Of a stretch of 50,566 bases of DNA, positions 24,028 to 33,890 are shown one piece after another (positions within the stretch are counted from its first letter, which is position 1; the number at the start of each line of letters is the position of its first letter). The translations under genes and the position numbers were made by a program. A model generated the notes under the pieces. The model did not search any database, was not told the origin of the DNA, and saw nothing but the letters and a program-made list of their open reading frames with translations. Source of the stretch: Lentisphaeria bacterium (GTDB lineage: Bacteria > Verrucomicrobiota > Lentisphaeria > Victivallales > UBA1829); NCBI GenBank assembly GCA_003526375.1, contig DPDG01000060.1, positions 416 through 50,981 on the forward strand. Reading direction: 5' to 3'.

Positions 24028-25902
24028 ATGAATCAGAAATTAAAAATTCGCGGAGTTCAGCTTGATCTGGCCAGACAGAAAGAAGACCACAATACCGTAT
24101 TTTCTTTCATTGATCTTGCCGCCAAACATCAATTCAACATGTTAGTGCTTTATTTGGAAGGACGTATTAAAACAAAGAGTTTTTCCTGCCTTTCCGACTC
24201 GGAAGCGTATACCATGGAAGAGATCAGGAAGATTGTTGAGTATGCAACTGCAAAGAATTTGGAAACGGTTCCGGTGGTATCTGTTCTCGGTCATGGTGAA
24301 TGGTTTTTGGATCAGGCAGAATTTTCAAGTCTGGCGGAAATTGATGCTGAGGGAAGCGGCAGACTTTCTGAACGAAGAATGATGTTCTGCCCCTCAAATC
24401 CCGGTACGTTTGAGTTTCTGAGCAGATATGTCCGGGAAGTTGCCGATCTTTTTCCGGGTAGATATTTCCATTTCGGATTTGATGAGTTCTGGGAATTGGG
24501 ATGGTGTTCCCGATGCCAGGTGGCAGGTAAAAATAAAAAGCGCGGGCAGTTATTCATGGATTACTTGAAGCGTTTTTATGCATTCTGCCGCGATGAGCTT
24601 CAAAAAGAGATGATGATTTGGGATGATATGTTTGACTTTTATCCGGAAATGCTTGTGGAACTTCCGAAAGAGGTGATTTTGTGTTCTTGGAATTACAGCA
24701 GAAAATTCACGTTGCCCCCAGATCGCAAAGCCTGTTCAAAAGACCGTTTTGCCTTATTTGAGTTACTTGGGCTTCGTTATGTGTTCTGCCCATCGCTTTC
24801 CGGTTATTTTTCCAATGCAGATACATTTACAGATTACGCCGCCAAATATGAGCCGGATGGCGCGATTCTGACAGTATGGGAACGTCAGAATCGCTTTCTT
24901 GCGGATGGTTTTCCTGCGATTTCCGCCATGGGTGAAAGATGGTCCGGCAGCAAAAAGACTGTCGAGGAACTGCACAGAGATGCATTTCTTGAATTTATCC
25001 CCACGGCAACGCCGGCACAACTCGCCGCACTGCAAGCATTTTATGATCATTCCCCGTTGGATATTTCTACAGACTTCCGGCGTTATTTAGGGGGAAAGCT
25101 GTCGTTGCATGAAACTGAAATGGAAGTTTCACTGCGTTTGATTGCAGAAGTTTTGAATGAGATACCCGCAGTAGCCGGCAATGCTGTTCTTCATGAAATC
25201 ATCTCGCTTGTCCGGGAGCGAATGCTCTTTTTCCGGTTGCGGAAGCTGATTCCGCAGATTTTCCATGGCAAATGTAATGAGTCGGAGAAGATGGCTTGTC
25301 TGGATGAAATCCGCTCTTTAAGAGAAAGCCGCATCCGAACGTGGAAGAAAGAACGTTCAGGAATTCTTATGACTGTTCACAAACGTTATGATGCATTAAT
25401 AAAAATCTTTGAAAATGCCGAATCCGCTGCTGCGAAGAATTGTGGTTTTCTGATACTGCGGACTCCATTCGGGATCAGTCCGAACATTTTGTTCAAGTTA
25501 TACTTCAAAGGAAAAGACGAACCTGTTGTTGTGGAAAATACATGTTTGTACAATCCACCGTTCAGCAATGATGAATTGTATTCCGAACTGTTGATCGGAG
25601 AAAAAGGAGAAGTGGAAAAAGTAGAGTTGTCCGCATGGGGTTCTTTTAATGCGAAAATTTCCTGCTTCAGAATTATTTTTGATGAAGAAAGTTATGTGCC
25701 TGATACAGTAACGCTTATTCAGGGAAGTGGCGAATATCTGGAGCGGATCCTGATAAATGACTGGAATTACGGAACACTCGGACGGTTATCCCCCGTTTCG
25801 GATGAAGAATTTGATTTGCATCTGGAAGATGCAGAAAAAAGTATTGCTCTTTTCTCGCTCAGAAAAGAAATTTCCCTGTCAAGCGGAAACGATGCTGAAT
25901 AA
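24028..25902 (+). CDS. GH20-like beta-N-acetylhexosaminidase, cytoplasmic
   Basis: A 624-residue protein without a signal peptide. The first about 330 residues form a TIM barrel related to GH20 catalytic domains. The strand-4 motif YFHFGFDEFWELG contains the Asp-Glu pair (D152, E153) that in GH20 acts in substrate-assisted catalysis. A CxxC motif (CSRC, residues 160-163) follows directly. QLDLARQKED and LGHGEW are other barrel landmarks. The C-terminal about 290 residues are helical, then beta-rich. It is distant from classical hexosaminidases, so the sugar it acts on is uncertain. AGGAT precedes the ATG. It opens the AT-rich plus-strand carbohydrate cluster. Confidence 0.75.
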   Translation: MNQKLKIRGVQLDLARQKEDHNTVFSFIDLAAKHQFNMLVLYLEGRIKTKSFSCLSDSEAYTMEEIRKIVEYATAKNLETVPVVSVLGHGEWFLDQAEFSSLAEIDAEGSGRLSERRMMFCPSNPGTFEFLSRYVREVADLFPGRYFHFGFDEFWELGWCSRCQVAGKNKKRGQLFMDYLKRFYAFCRDELQKEMMIWDDMFDFYPEMLVELPKEVILCSWNYSRKFTLPPDRKACSKDRFALFELLGLRYVFCPSLSGYFSNADTFTDYAAKYEPDGAILTVWERQNRFLADGFPAISAMGERWSGSKKTVEELHRDAFLEFIPTATPAQLAALQAFYDHSPLDISTDFRRYLGGKLSLHETEMEVSLRLIAEVLNEIPAVAGNAVLHEIISLVRERMLFFRLRKLIPQIFHGKCNESEKMACLDEIRSLRESRIRTWKKERSGILMTVHKRYDALIKIFENAESAAAKNCGFLILRTPFGISPNILFKLYFKGKDEPVVVENTCLYNPPFSNDELYSELLIGEKGEVEKVELSAWGSFNAKISCFRIIFDEESYVPDTVTLIQGSGEYLERILINDWNYGTLGRLSPVSDEEFDLHLEDAEKSIALFSLRKEISLSSGNDAE

Positions 25903-26092
25903 TTAATCGGGCTGCGGTGTTAAAGGCGTGGGACAGATGCTAAGGCAAAGTTAGTAGTGAAAACATTCAAGTTGAAATAAAATAAGAGGAGAATTGGGTT
26001 TTCTGCTTCTCCGGTTCAAGTAAAAAAAAAGAGCTCAAACACATAAGAAAAAAAGGAATGATGTTTGACGGAATCAAGAAAAAGGAGATCTC

Positions 26093-28399
26093 ATGAAAAA
26101 GAGTCTGTTTCTGTTTTTAGTCGGAAGTATTTTGCCGGCAATGGCGCAAGAAAATATCTTTCCAAATCCGGAGCCAATTAAAACAATTTCAGCGGAACAT
26201 TACCGTTCTCTGCCGGGTACGGATAAGACAGGAGAAACCACGCCTTTCATACCCGCTCACTTCGGGGTATATTTGGAAAAAGGAACAAAAGCCAAGTGGG
26301 GATTCACAAAAGATGAGAAGTACGGTGGAGGCGGAAGCTGTTTTTTCCGCTATCTTCCGGATGACCCCGGCGATGGGAAAAAATGGCGTTACAATATGTT
26401 GATTCTGGGGAATGACAATCGCTTCAGAGGCTCAAATGCTTTTCGGATCAAACCCAATACAGATTATGTCTATTCCTATTATATCAAAGGCAACCTTGAC
26501 ATGATTGATCCGCTTCTTATTTTCTGGCCGGAAGAAAAAGCCGATGATTCCAGAGCCAGAATTGATACCCGAAAAGGTTTGAATCGAAGAATTCCGCTTT
26601 CTGAAACATGGAGACGGCATTCCGGATATTTCAGGACTCCGGATAATGCAGGTTATATGGCTCTGGCGCTTTCTCCCTCCCTGGGGAAACCAAGAGACGC
26701 ATTTTGGATCGCCCAGATTAAAGTTGCGGAAATACCTGCTGTAATAAAGCGTGAAACCGCCAGCAGAAAATTTTCCGTTGGAGTTTACAATGTCAAGGGG
26801 AAGGAAAATATCCAACATTGGCTGAAGCAAAAAAAGATTCCTTATGAGCTTGTCAATACCTTGAAAAATGAATCTATAAACAAATACAATATTCTCTTTC
26901 TTCCCGATTTGAAGAAATTGAATCCCGCAGATGCCGGAAATCTGGATATGGGAATTCCGCCAATGGATTTTGCATCAGCGCTGCTGAATTTTGTTGATGG
27001 GGGAGGTACGCTTATCATGGATCGCGGGGTTCTTGGATTTCATTCTGTTTTTGAAACATCCATGCTGACATCGGATGACAGCGGCCTTATGTCAGGCAGA
27101 CTCTCCCGGGGAAAGCTTGCTGCATATGATTTTTCAGGAACGGAACCTAAAACATTGGAACAATTTGTCCGATTGGCAGAAAAGACAACAATGTATGTTG
27201 TCCCTCCGGAGCTGACGGATGCAACATTGGGGGATCAATATCTGAGACGCAGCATAGGCATATCTTCGCAGGAGAAGGCGCGTCGGAAAAAAGAACTGAT
27301 TGATGCAGCAAGACTTCCTGCCCCGCATTTCGATGAAAAAATCATCTGGTGTGATTCCACCTATCTCAAAAATGATGCACAAGTTGCAACGTTGATGGAA
27401 AACTGCCGCAAACTTGGTTTCACCAAAGTTCTGTTCCAGGCAAATCAAGGTTACTTTCTTTTTTATAAGAGCAGACATTTTCCCGATTCAGAAATGATCT
27501 GGAGAAAACGATACAATTTTGATGTATTAAAAAGCGCCGCGGAACATGCAGAAAAAAATGGTTTGAAATTCAGTGTCTACATCGCAGGATTCAAACAGTT
27601 CTTTCCTGCTCCGGGAATCGATCCCGAGATTACTGCCGCAGATAGAGTTTTGCTTGATTCCGGGGCGGTTACAATGAAACATTTTACTGACCGGACGGAA
27701 AAAGAACTCTACGGGGTGCGCTGGATGTGTCCCGGTTCTCCTTCCAACCAGCAGCGTCTGCGTATGGTCTGCAAAGAAATCATTGAACAGTTCAAACCGG
27801 ATGAGATCGTTTTTGACTTTGTCCGTTATTCCCTCGGATATGAAGTTCCATGTGTCTGTGATCGCTGCCTGAAAGCAAAAGCCGCGTTTGCGGCTGCGCA
27901 CCTGAAGATCGCACCAGCTGAACTGGACAGAGAATTTGCACGCTCGGAGATTACTGCATTGTATTCAAATTTGATAGCGGAATGCAAAAAACTGTCACCG
28001 AAAGTCTTGACCGGATGCTATACAATGTCTTCAACAGAAACCCCCTGGGTGCTGGCCCTGCCTTTTGACCGACATTATAAATATGTGAGCACTCGGCTCA
28101 GTCCGGAGACTCCGATGAGCGATGTAAGAGATCTGACGATCAAATTTCAAAAACTTTTCCGGGAGCATGCTCCGAAAGTGCAGTTCATTCCGATGCTCTC
28201 GTCATACGATTTCAAAAGCGGAGAACGGCTCTATGCAGAATGCGCCCATCTGTCTTCTGTTCTCAATGAATTGAAAATGCCGAAAGTCATGCTGTATTAC
28301 ACCTATGCCACGCTTTGTTCCGACCGCGTTGTTCAGGAAAAAGTCAATCCGGAAATTGCGCCGGGGCTTTCCCGTGCATTGGGAGGAGCATGGAAATGA
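26093..28399 (+). CDS. Secreted GHL10-like (glycosyl hydrolase-like 10) protein
   Basis: A 768-residue protein with a signal peptide (MKKSLFLFLVGSILPAMAQ). Residues about 25-215 look like a carbohydrate-binding beta-sandwich (WRYNMLILGNDNRF, PNTDYVYSYYIKG). A flavodoxin-like segment about 225-330 follows (FSVGVYNVKGKENIQHWL, GGGTLIMDRGVLG). The last about 350 residues form a TIM barrel like GHL10 (LGFTKVLFQANQGYFL, DEIVFDFVRYSLGY), followed by CxxC in CVCDRC. It probably acts in the periplasm on a polysaccharide. AAGGAG lies 6 nt before the ATG. Its stop overlaps the next start (ATGA). Confidence 0.7.
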   Translation: MKKSLFLFLVGSILPAMAQENIFPNPEPIKTISAEHYRSLPGTDKTGETTPFIPAHFGVYLEKGTKAKWGFTKDEKYGGGGSCFFRYLPDDPGDGKKWRYNMLILGNDNRFRGSNAFRIKPNTDYVYSYYIKGNLDMIDPLLIFWPEEKADDSRARIDTRKGLNRRIPLSETWRRHSGYFRTPDNAGYMALALSPSLGKPRDAFWIAQIKVAEIPAVIKRETASRKFSVGVYNVKGKENIQHWLKQKKIPYELVNTLKNESINKYNILFLPDLKKLNPADAGNLDMGIPPMDFASALLNFVDGGGTLIMDRGVLGFHSVFETSMLTSDDSGLMSGRLSRGKLAAYDFSGTEPKTLEQFVRLAEKTTMYVVPPELTDATLGDQYLRRSIGISSQEKARRKKELIDAARLPAPHFDEKIIWCDSTYLKNDAQVATLMENCRKLGFTKVLFQANQGYFLFYKSRHFPDSEMIWRKRYNFDVLKSAAEHAEKNGLKFSVYIAGFKQFFPAPGIDPEITAADRVLLDSGAVTMKHFTDRTEKELYGVRWMCPGSPSNQQRLRMVCKEIIEQFKPDEIVFDFVRYSLGYEVPCVCDRCLKAKAAFAAAHLKIAPAELDREFARSEITALYSNLIAECKKLSPKVLTGCYTMSSTETPWVLALPFDRHYKYVSTRLSPETPMSDVRDLTIKFQKLFREHAPKVQFIPMLSSYDFKSGERLYAECAHLSSVLNELKMPKVMLYYTYATLCSDRVVQEKVNPEIAPGLSRALGGAWK

Positions 28400-30258
28400 A
28401 ATACTGGATCGCAAAGGAGGATGACCCTGTTTCTGTCTATGCCGGACAGGAACTCGAAAAATATCTGAAAAAGATCCTGAAGTGTGACATACTCCGGGCA
28501 GAGCTTCCCGATACGGCGGAATTTCATATCGGCTCTGCGGAATTCGGGTATGATCATTGGAATGATGCTTTTTCAATTCGTTCCATAAATGGGCATGTTG
28601 TGTTCTCCGGAACAAATTCCCGCAGCCTGCTGTTTGCCATTTATGATTTTCTTGAAAAACTCGGCTGCTGCTGGACCGATCCCTGGCGGGAATCAATTCC
28701 GCATTTGGACCATATTTCTCCTGAGGGATGGGATATTTCGGAATGCGCCTCAAAAAAATACCGCGGACTCAGTATTATGCCCGATGCAGAATTGAGTTCC
28801 AAACAGCGGATACTGGATATTATCAACTGGATGCCCAAGCTGAAATACAATATTTTCTTTCTTGAGGGATATCCTGCAGAATGCCCCGGCGATCCATGGA
28901 CAAAACAGGCGGATGGAACGCGTCCGCTTCAGCATGTGGAATATTGCTGCAAAGGATGCGAGCGCCACATACTTGATGATTTCAACCGTCGCAGGGAAGA
29001 GGCGGTTGCTTTGGCACGGGCCCGCGGACTTCTGATAGAACGTTACGGTCATGGCTGGGCTGCCGGAATTGAGGAACGCTATGCCGAACTGCAGGGGATA
29101 TCCAGGAACGAGGCTGTAAAACGTCTTCAGACAAAAGGAAATGTGAATCGGCGTGCGGATGTTTCTGGCATGTGGTCGCAGTTCTGCATGTCGGCTCTAG
29201 GTTTGAAAGAACTTTACACCCGCCACATTACGGAATATTTGCGCCGGCATCATTCGGAAGTGGATATTGCGGCGATCTGGCTGGGAGATGGTTATGACAA
29301 TATCTGCATGTGCCCGGAGTGCAGAAAACGTCCATTCAGTGATTTCTATATGGAGATTCTGGAAGCTGTGGCGGAGGAATGCAGAAGTTTTGCTCCGGAG
29401 ATGCGTCTGGAAGGCTTGATTTATCTTGCGACCTTGGAGCCGCCGGAAAAAAGTTATCTGAAAGAACTGGACAATGTCGATTTTATTCTTGCACCGTGGA
29501 ACCGTTGTTACCGGCATCGTCTGAATGAAAAAAAATGCGTTATTTCAGACTGGACGCCGGATTACAGGAACAACCGGTCTCATGACTGTTCACGCGGATT
29601 CCGTCCGCTGAATCATGAAGTCTGGAAATGTTTCCGGGCATGGCGTGAAAAAATCGGACATTTTCACTGGCGCATGTTTGAGTATTTTAGTTTGTCCGAT
29701 GAGTTCGGACGGCATCGTCTTTCGTATGACGGGGCTGATCTGGCAAGAGATATTCGGGAATTGACTCCGGAAGGACTTGAGGGAATCATCTCCTGCGAGC
29801 CGACATCCGCAACGGATGCGCCGATCTATCTGACACACCATGTTTCGGCGGCAATCATGTGGAATCCGAAAGAAGATATCGAATTATTGCGTCGGCGTTT
29901 GATTCAAAGTATAGCCATTTCCGCAGGTGCCGAGGAAACTGAGAAAATTGTGAAACAGACGGAACAAATCCTGCTTTTTTGGAATGAACACCTTGAAAAC
30001 ACGCCTGATTCGATTTTGAATATGATTTCTCTGTTGAAAAAACAATTGGAGTCTGTCCGGGTTCCCTGTCTGGTCTATGATCTGAAAAAGATCATCTGGC
30101 ATTTGTGGATTTATGCCGTTCAGCCGCAGGAAGAACAGAAATCCATTCTGGATTTGCTGGATTATCTTAAACAAAATGAGTCTGTTCTGAACGGATTGCA
30201 TGATATTGTTCTGGAACGGAAAAAATTATACGCACGACTGGAGGTTCTTACAAAATGA
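28396..30258 (+). CDS. DUF4838-like protein (GH67/GH20-type fold)
   Basis: A 620-residue protein. The N-terminal about 100 residues resemble the alpha/beta domain found before GH20 and GH67 catalytic domains (YAGQELEKYLKKIL, HIGSAEFG, SRSLLFAIYDFLEKLGCCW). A barrel follows with AAIWLGDGYDNICMCPECRK, containing an Asp and a CxxC motif near residue 305. This is the layout of DUF4838 proteins, thought to be alpha-glucuronidase-like. ATG at 28396 is favoured because GGAGGA lies 8 nt upstream and the start overlaps the previous stop as ATGA; 28390 is a close alternative. No signal peptide is seen, unlike many relatives. ATGA overlap with the next gene too. Confidence 0.72.
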   Translation: MKYWIAKEDDPVSVYAGQELEKYLKKILKCDILRAELPDTAEFHIGSAEFGYDHWNDAFSIRSINGHVVFSGTNSRSLLFAIYDFLEKLGCCWTDPWRESIPHLDHISPEGWDISECASKKYRGLSIMPDAELSSKQRILDIINWMPKLKYNIFFLEGYPAECPGDPWTKQADGTRPLQHVEYCCKGCERHILDDFNRRREEAVALARARGLLIERYGHGWAAGIEERYAELQGISRNEAVKRLQTKGNVNRRADVSGMWSQFCMSALGLKELYTRHITEYLRRHHSEVDIAAIWLGDGYDNICMCPECRKRPFSDFYMEILEAVAEECRSFAPEMRLEGLIYLATLEPPEKSYLKELDNVDFILAPWNRCYRHRLNEKKCVISDWTPDYRNNRSHDCSRGFRPLNHEVWKCFRAWREKIGHFHWRMFEYFSLSDEFGRHRLSYDGADLARDIRELTPEGLEGIISCEPTSATDAPIYLTHHVSAAIMWNPKEDIELLRRRLIQSIAISAGAEETEKIVKQTEQILLFWNEHLENTPDSILNMISLLKKQLESVRVPCLVYDLKKIIWHLWIYAVQPQEEQKSILDLLDYLKQNESVLNGLHDIVLERKKLYARLEVLTK

Positions 30259-31544
30259 AGCTGAATGAAATCATCAGAAACGCCGCAAAAATGGATGGAG
30301 AACAGGCCGGGGTTCAGGAATATTGGAGAACTTTGCTGAATTATGATGAGTCAAAAGTGTTTTATTCCAATATCCCGTCCCTGCTGGAAAAAGAGGATGG
30401 AACCCGGATTGCCACAGTCTCGGAATGGGAAAACTTCCGCAGAAAAGAAATCATCCGGAGTTATAAGACATTGATGTACGGAGAATTGCCGGGACCACCG
30501 GATGAAATGGGATTTGAGATTTTAAATATCAGAAATGACGCGCTTGACAATACTGCAGTCCGCAAGGAAATCCGGATCACAATGGGAATGAAAAACGGCA
30601 GGCGGCATCACGCGATCCTGTTGCTTTATCTGCCCAAGCATGTTCGAACTCCAGTTCCCTCATTTTTCGGATTAAACTTCAAGGGAAATCATACAGTGAC
30701 CGATGAAAGAGATGTTTTGATGACGGGAACACAGAACAATCTGAAGGATTTTCTGAATGAGGAAATGCGTGGTTGTCACTCTCATCGCTTCTGCTTCAAA
30801 GACGTCATTGCACGCGGTTATGCTTCTGCAACAATCTGTTATCATGATTTCTTCCCGGATCACCGCAATGGCTGGGACGAATCAATATTCCAATTGTTCG
30901 ATGATGTGACCGGGCATTATGGTGTGCATGAAAAATATTCTGCCATCGGAGCTTGGAGCTGGGGTATGAGCCGGGCGATAGATTATTTGCAGAGCCTTCC
31001 GGAAATCAACCCTGAAAAAATTGCACTGCATGGACTCTCCAGAATAGGAAAAGCGGTCCTCTGGAGCGGCGCCAATGATGAACGCTGCCGAATCATTATC
31101 AGTAATGAATCCGGTTGTGGCGGGGCAAAATTGGGAAGAAGATACTTCGGCGAAATTTATCTTACTTTGATTTATGCTCAGCCTCATTGGTTTATCAAAC
31201 CTTTCCGCTATTTTCCGGGAAGAGAAGATGAATTGCCATTTGATCAGCATTTTCTTTTGGCACTGACCGCCCCAAGGGGGCTTGTGGTTGGAAGTGCCGA
31301 GGAGGATCTGTGGGCAGATCCGAAAGGAGAGTTTCTCTCCACAGGATTGACACGGGATGTATATCGTCTCTACGGAATAGAAATTCCAGAATACAAAGAA
31401 CTTCCCGCTGCCGGAACAACTGTTGTCGCACCGGTCAGTTATCATATACGTCATGGAAAACATGATCAAAATAAAGATGATTGGGACGCATATTTGATGA
31501 TCGCCGATCAATATTTACAGAAAGGAGGCGAAAAGCAAGAGTAA
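30255..31544 (+). CDS. CE15-like glucuronoyl esterase, cytoplasmic
   Basis: A 429-residue alpha/beta-hydrolase. HGLSRIGKAVLWSG (residues 259-272) matches the CE15 nucleophile motif G-x-SR-x-GK, with Ser262 as nucleophile. NESGCGGA about 20 residues later could supply the acidic residue. YHIRHGKHDQNKDDWD near residue 397 supplies the His. DQHFLLALTAPRGLVV is typical of the family. CE15 enzymes cleave esters of glucuronic acid, classically those linking xylan to lignin. No signal peptide is seen, which is unusual for CE15, so it may act on imported oligosaccharides. It overlaps the DUF4838 gene by 4 bp. Confidence 0.82.
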   Translation: MKLNEIIRNAAKMDGEQAGVQEYWRTLLNYDESKVFYSNIPSLLEKEDGTRIATVSEWENFRRKEIIRSYKTLMYGELPGPPDEMGFEILNIRNDALDNTAVRKEIRITMGMKNGRRHHAILLLYLPKHVRTPVPSFFGLNFKGNHTVTDERDVLMTGTQNNLKDFLNEEMRGCHSHRFCFKDVIARGYASATICYHDFFPDHRNGWDESIFQLFDDVTGHYGVHEKYSAIGAWSWGMSRAIDYLQSLPEINPEKIALHGLSRIGKAVLWSGANDERCRIIISNESGCGGAKLGRRYFGEIYLTLIYAQPHWFIKPFRYFPGREDELPFDQHFLLALTAPRGLVVGSAEEDLWADPKGEFLSTGLTRDVYRLYGIEIPEYKELPAAGTTVVAPVSYHIRHGKHDQNKDDWDAYLMIADQYLQKGGEKQE

Positions 31545-31665
31545 AGATTCCTACAGCTTCATAATGAAATGCAGTTCCCTCGATGTCCTTGGTCAAAGTG
31601 GACTTGATGCATAAAAAATCATTATAATTTAACGATCGAGAAAAATTTGCTTATTGGAGGTTAAG

Positions 31666-32433
31666 ATGAAAATACAAGATTTCTGCACACGGTTTCGGAA
31701 AATCGAATTGCGAATTTTTACCATCATAGAGCTCCTCATTGTGATTGCGATCATCGCGATTCTTGCTTCGATGCTCCTGCCAGCATTAAATCGGGCAAAG
31801 GAAAGTGCTAGAGGAGTTTTATGCACTGGTAATTTGCGTTCAATCGGAGCTGGAATCCATGCCTATTCATCTGATTATAAGGACTGGTTTGTTCCGGTTC
31901 TACAGGGAACAGCCTCATCCCCACCAAGAAATGATGGATGGTTTGTCAAGTTGGAACCTTATGGAATCAAATATTCCCGTGCCATCAGTACGGATAAGGG
32001 AGTATTCCGATGCCCCTCCGATATTTATCCGTTGACGACCGATACATCTAAAGTCAAGGGGTATGCCTATGTTCAATATGGAGTCAACTATGTGCTTCAT
32101 GGATATCCAGGAACTGCAAAAAGTCATAAGATAACCAGTGTTGTCGCTGCATCTCAGGCAATGACTGCCGGTGATGTATTCGGCTATTCCTGGTATTACT
32201 TGAGTAATAAGGTTACGATGGCGTTCCGGCACGGACGTCCGGAATCACGTGATGCATTGACTGAATTTTCCACGTCTGCCTCCGGAACCAGCGGTAAAAC
32301 AAATCTGGTATATGTGGATGGCCATGTCGGATCAATGACTTATTTTCAGTTTTTTGCTCAAAAGGCACAGCATTTTCCTCCGGAAGATTCTTTTGTCGGC
32401 AATGAATCTTTTTACTGCGGATTAAGGCTTTAA
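31666..32433 (+). CDS. Prepilin-type N-terminal cleavage/methylation protein (pseudopilin-like)
   Basis: The 255-residue product has a prepilin signal FTIIELLIVIAIIA (about residues 18-31), continuing as SMLLPALNRAKESA, after a 17-residue charged leader. It is uninterrupted here, in contrast to the gene at 13648. The C-terminal part ends with TNLVYVDGHVGS, so the DG half of the H-X9-DG motif is kept without the matching His. GGAGG at 31656-31660 lies 5 nt before the ATG. A TATAAT at about 31623 may be its -10 box. It lies between the CE15 and SGNH esterase genes, all on the plus strand. Confidence 0.87.
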   Translation: MKIQDFCTRFRKIELRIFTIIELLIVIAIIAILASMLLPALNRAKESARGVLCTGNLRSIGAGIHAYSSDYKDWFVPVLQGTASSPPRNDGWFVKLEPYGIKYSRAISTDKGVFRCPSDIYPLTTDTSKVKGYAYVQYGVNYVLHGYPGTAKSHKITSVVAASQAMTAGDVFGYSWYYLSNKVTMAFRHGRPESRDALTEFSTSASGTSGKTNLVYVDGHVGSMTYFQFFAQKAQHFPPEDSFVGNESFYCGLRL

Positions 32434-32521
32434 TTTTCAAATGGATAAAGCGAATCGGCAGAGGGGAAACGCAATGGAGATTTTTCAAAGAAACAAATCA
32501 AACGCAAACATGGAGACAAAA

Positions 32522-33763
32522 ATGATAATTTCAAAGTGTTATAGAAAAATATCGTTCTTAATCAGGTATTGGAAGCTCACCCAAAAAATAACTTTTATCA
32601 TTATGGTATTCATCTGTTCTCTCAACATTTCCGCTGCTGATTTTGAACTGAAAGCACTCTATGATCCCAAAGGATGGCATAAATCTCTTGGCGCATCCAT
32701 AGCCGCCGGCGATGAAGCGGGAATTTTGAAGGTGAAACTGCCGGGAACTGTGATTCGTACCATCGCTTATCCCTGGCATATTCGGGAATCTTTTCTCAAT
32801 AAAAAGGGACTTGCTTTCAAAATTCGGGGCGATGGGAAAGATCATTATATCCCGGTCAGAGTCTTTTTCCTGAATACTCATTTCCGTTATTACACCTATG
32901 TCCCGGTCAAGGGAAATGACTGGCAGGAAATACAGATTGCTTGGGACGATTTCCTGTGCCTGAATGACTCCTCGTTTGAAATTGGAGGCGGTCATGGGAT
33001 TCCGGTATCCGCTTTTTGCGGTCTGGGGTTTGGCGACCGCTGGCAGTTAACTTACGCCAATACGCCTGTGTCGCCTTTTACTTTTGAAGTCAAGGATCTT
33101 CGCCTGGTCGAAAATCCGATTCCTCGGTATCGCCGGAAAAAATTCAAGACTCCAGCGGTAGCTTCTGTAATTGAGAAAATGAAAAAGAGACAACCGGTTC
33201 TGATCTATTGTCATGGAGATTCCATTACGGCCGGGACTAATGTAAAAGAGAAACGTTACGCAAATCTGCTTCAGAATGAACTTTCGAAATATTACGGCTA
33301 TGACGCAATCACGGTGAAAACCATTGCTGTTGGCGGCGCGACCAGTTACGACTTGCAGTTATGGGCAGAAAAAGATTTCAGCGGCACGGTCAAGCCTGAT
33401 TTGGTAACGATTTGTGTGGGGGCAAATGACATAAATCAGGCTCGTCCCACTTTATCATTTAAGGCATCGGTTAACGACCTGCTTGATCGGATCATCACCT
33501 ATACGGACGGGAAAACATCAATCCTGCTGATTCCGACCTTGCCGGGGCAAATGTGGCATCGCAATCTGATGGACGACTATGCAAAGGCAATCCGGGAAAT
33601 CGCCCTGGATCGTAATCTTGATCTTTATGATTTGGCAAAAGACGTTGCCGATATTCCGGAAAAAGATCTAAAGTCCTTTTTCTGCCGCAATGACACTTTG
33701 CATCCCAGTCTATCCGGACATCAGTTTATTAGCGAAAAACTCTTCTCTTTTTTGAAAAAATAA
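32522..33763 (+). CDS. Secreted SGNH/GDSL hydrolase with N-terminal carbohydrate-binding domain
   Basis: A 413-residue protein. A long N-region and hydrophobic segment ITFIIMVFICSLNISAADF suggest a signal peptide of about 38 residues. Residues about 40-205 form a beta-sandwich like a carbohydrate-binding or CIA30-type module (KGLAFKIRGDGKDHYIPVRV, WQEIQIAWDDF). The SGNH hydrolase follows: block I HGDSITAG (Ser234), a Gly in AVGGATSYD, block III VGANDIN and block V DTLHPS with the catalytic Asp and His. Such enzymes often remove acetyl groups from xylan or other glycans. The ATG at 32522 has GGAGA 5 nt upstream; earlier in-frame ATGs at 32474 and 32510 are possible. Confidence 0.85.
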   Translation: MIISKCYRKISFLIRYWKLTQKITFIIMVFICSLNISAADFELKALYDPKGWHKSLGASIAAGDEAGILKVKLPGTVIRTIAYPWHIRESFLNKKGLAFKIRGDGKDHYIPVRVFFLNTHFRYYTYVPVKGNDWQEIQIAWDDFLCLNDSSFEIGGGHGIPVSAFCGLGFGDRWQLTYANTPVSPFTFEVKDLRLVENPIPRYRRKKFKTPAVASVIEKMKKRQPVLIYCHGDSITAGTNVKEKRYANLLQNELSKYYGYDAITVKTIAVGGATSYDLQLWAEKDFSGTVKPDLVTICVGANDINQARPTLSFKASVNDLLDRIITYTDGKTSILLIPTLPGQMWHRNLMDDYAKAIREIALDRNLDLYDLAKDVADIPEKDLKSFFCRNDTLHPSLSGHQFISEKLFSFLKK

Positions 33764-33788
33764 GCAATAAACGCAAGATATATAGTTT

Positions 33789-33855
33789 CGGCAATTTAGA
33801 TTACTTGTTTACAAGCTAAGCCAACACGAAAAATAACAAGTAATCTTAATTGCCG
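33789..33855. repeat. Long inverted repeat between convergent genes
   Basis: A 21-bp arm (33789-33809) matches the reverse complement of 33835-33855 at 20 of 21 positions, with a 25-nt loop. It lies between the SGNH gene and the convergent AraC gene. There is no T tract on either side, so it is not a standard rho-independent terminator. It could be a bidirectional terminator of another type or the remnant of a small mobile element. Confidence 0.75.
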
Positions 33856-33890
33856 GAGCAATAATATTCCCGCATCAGCCATGCCTGATA

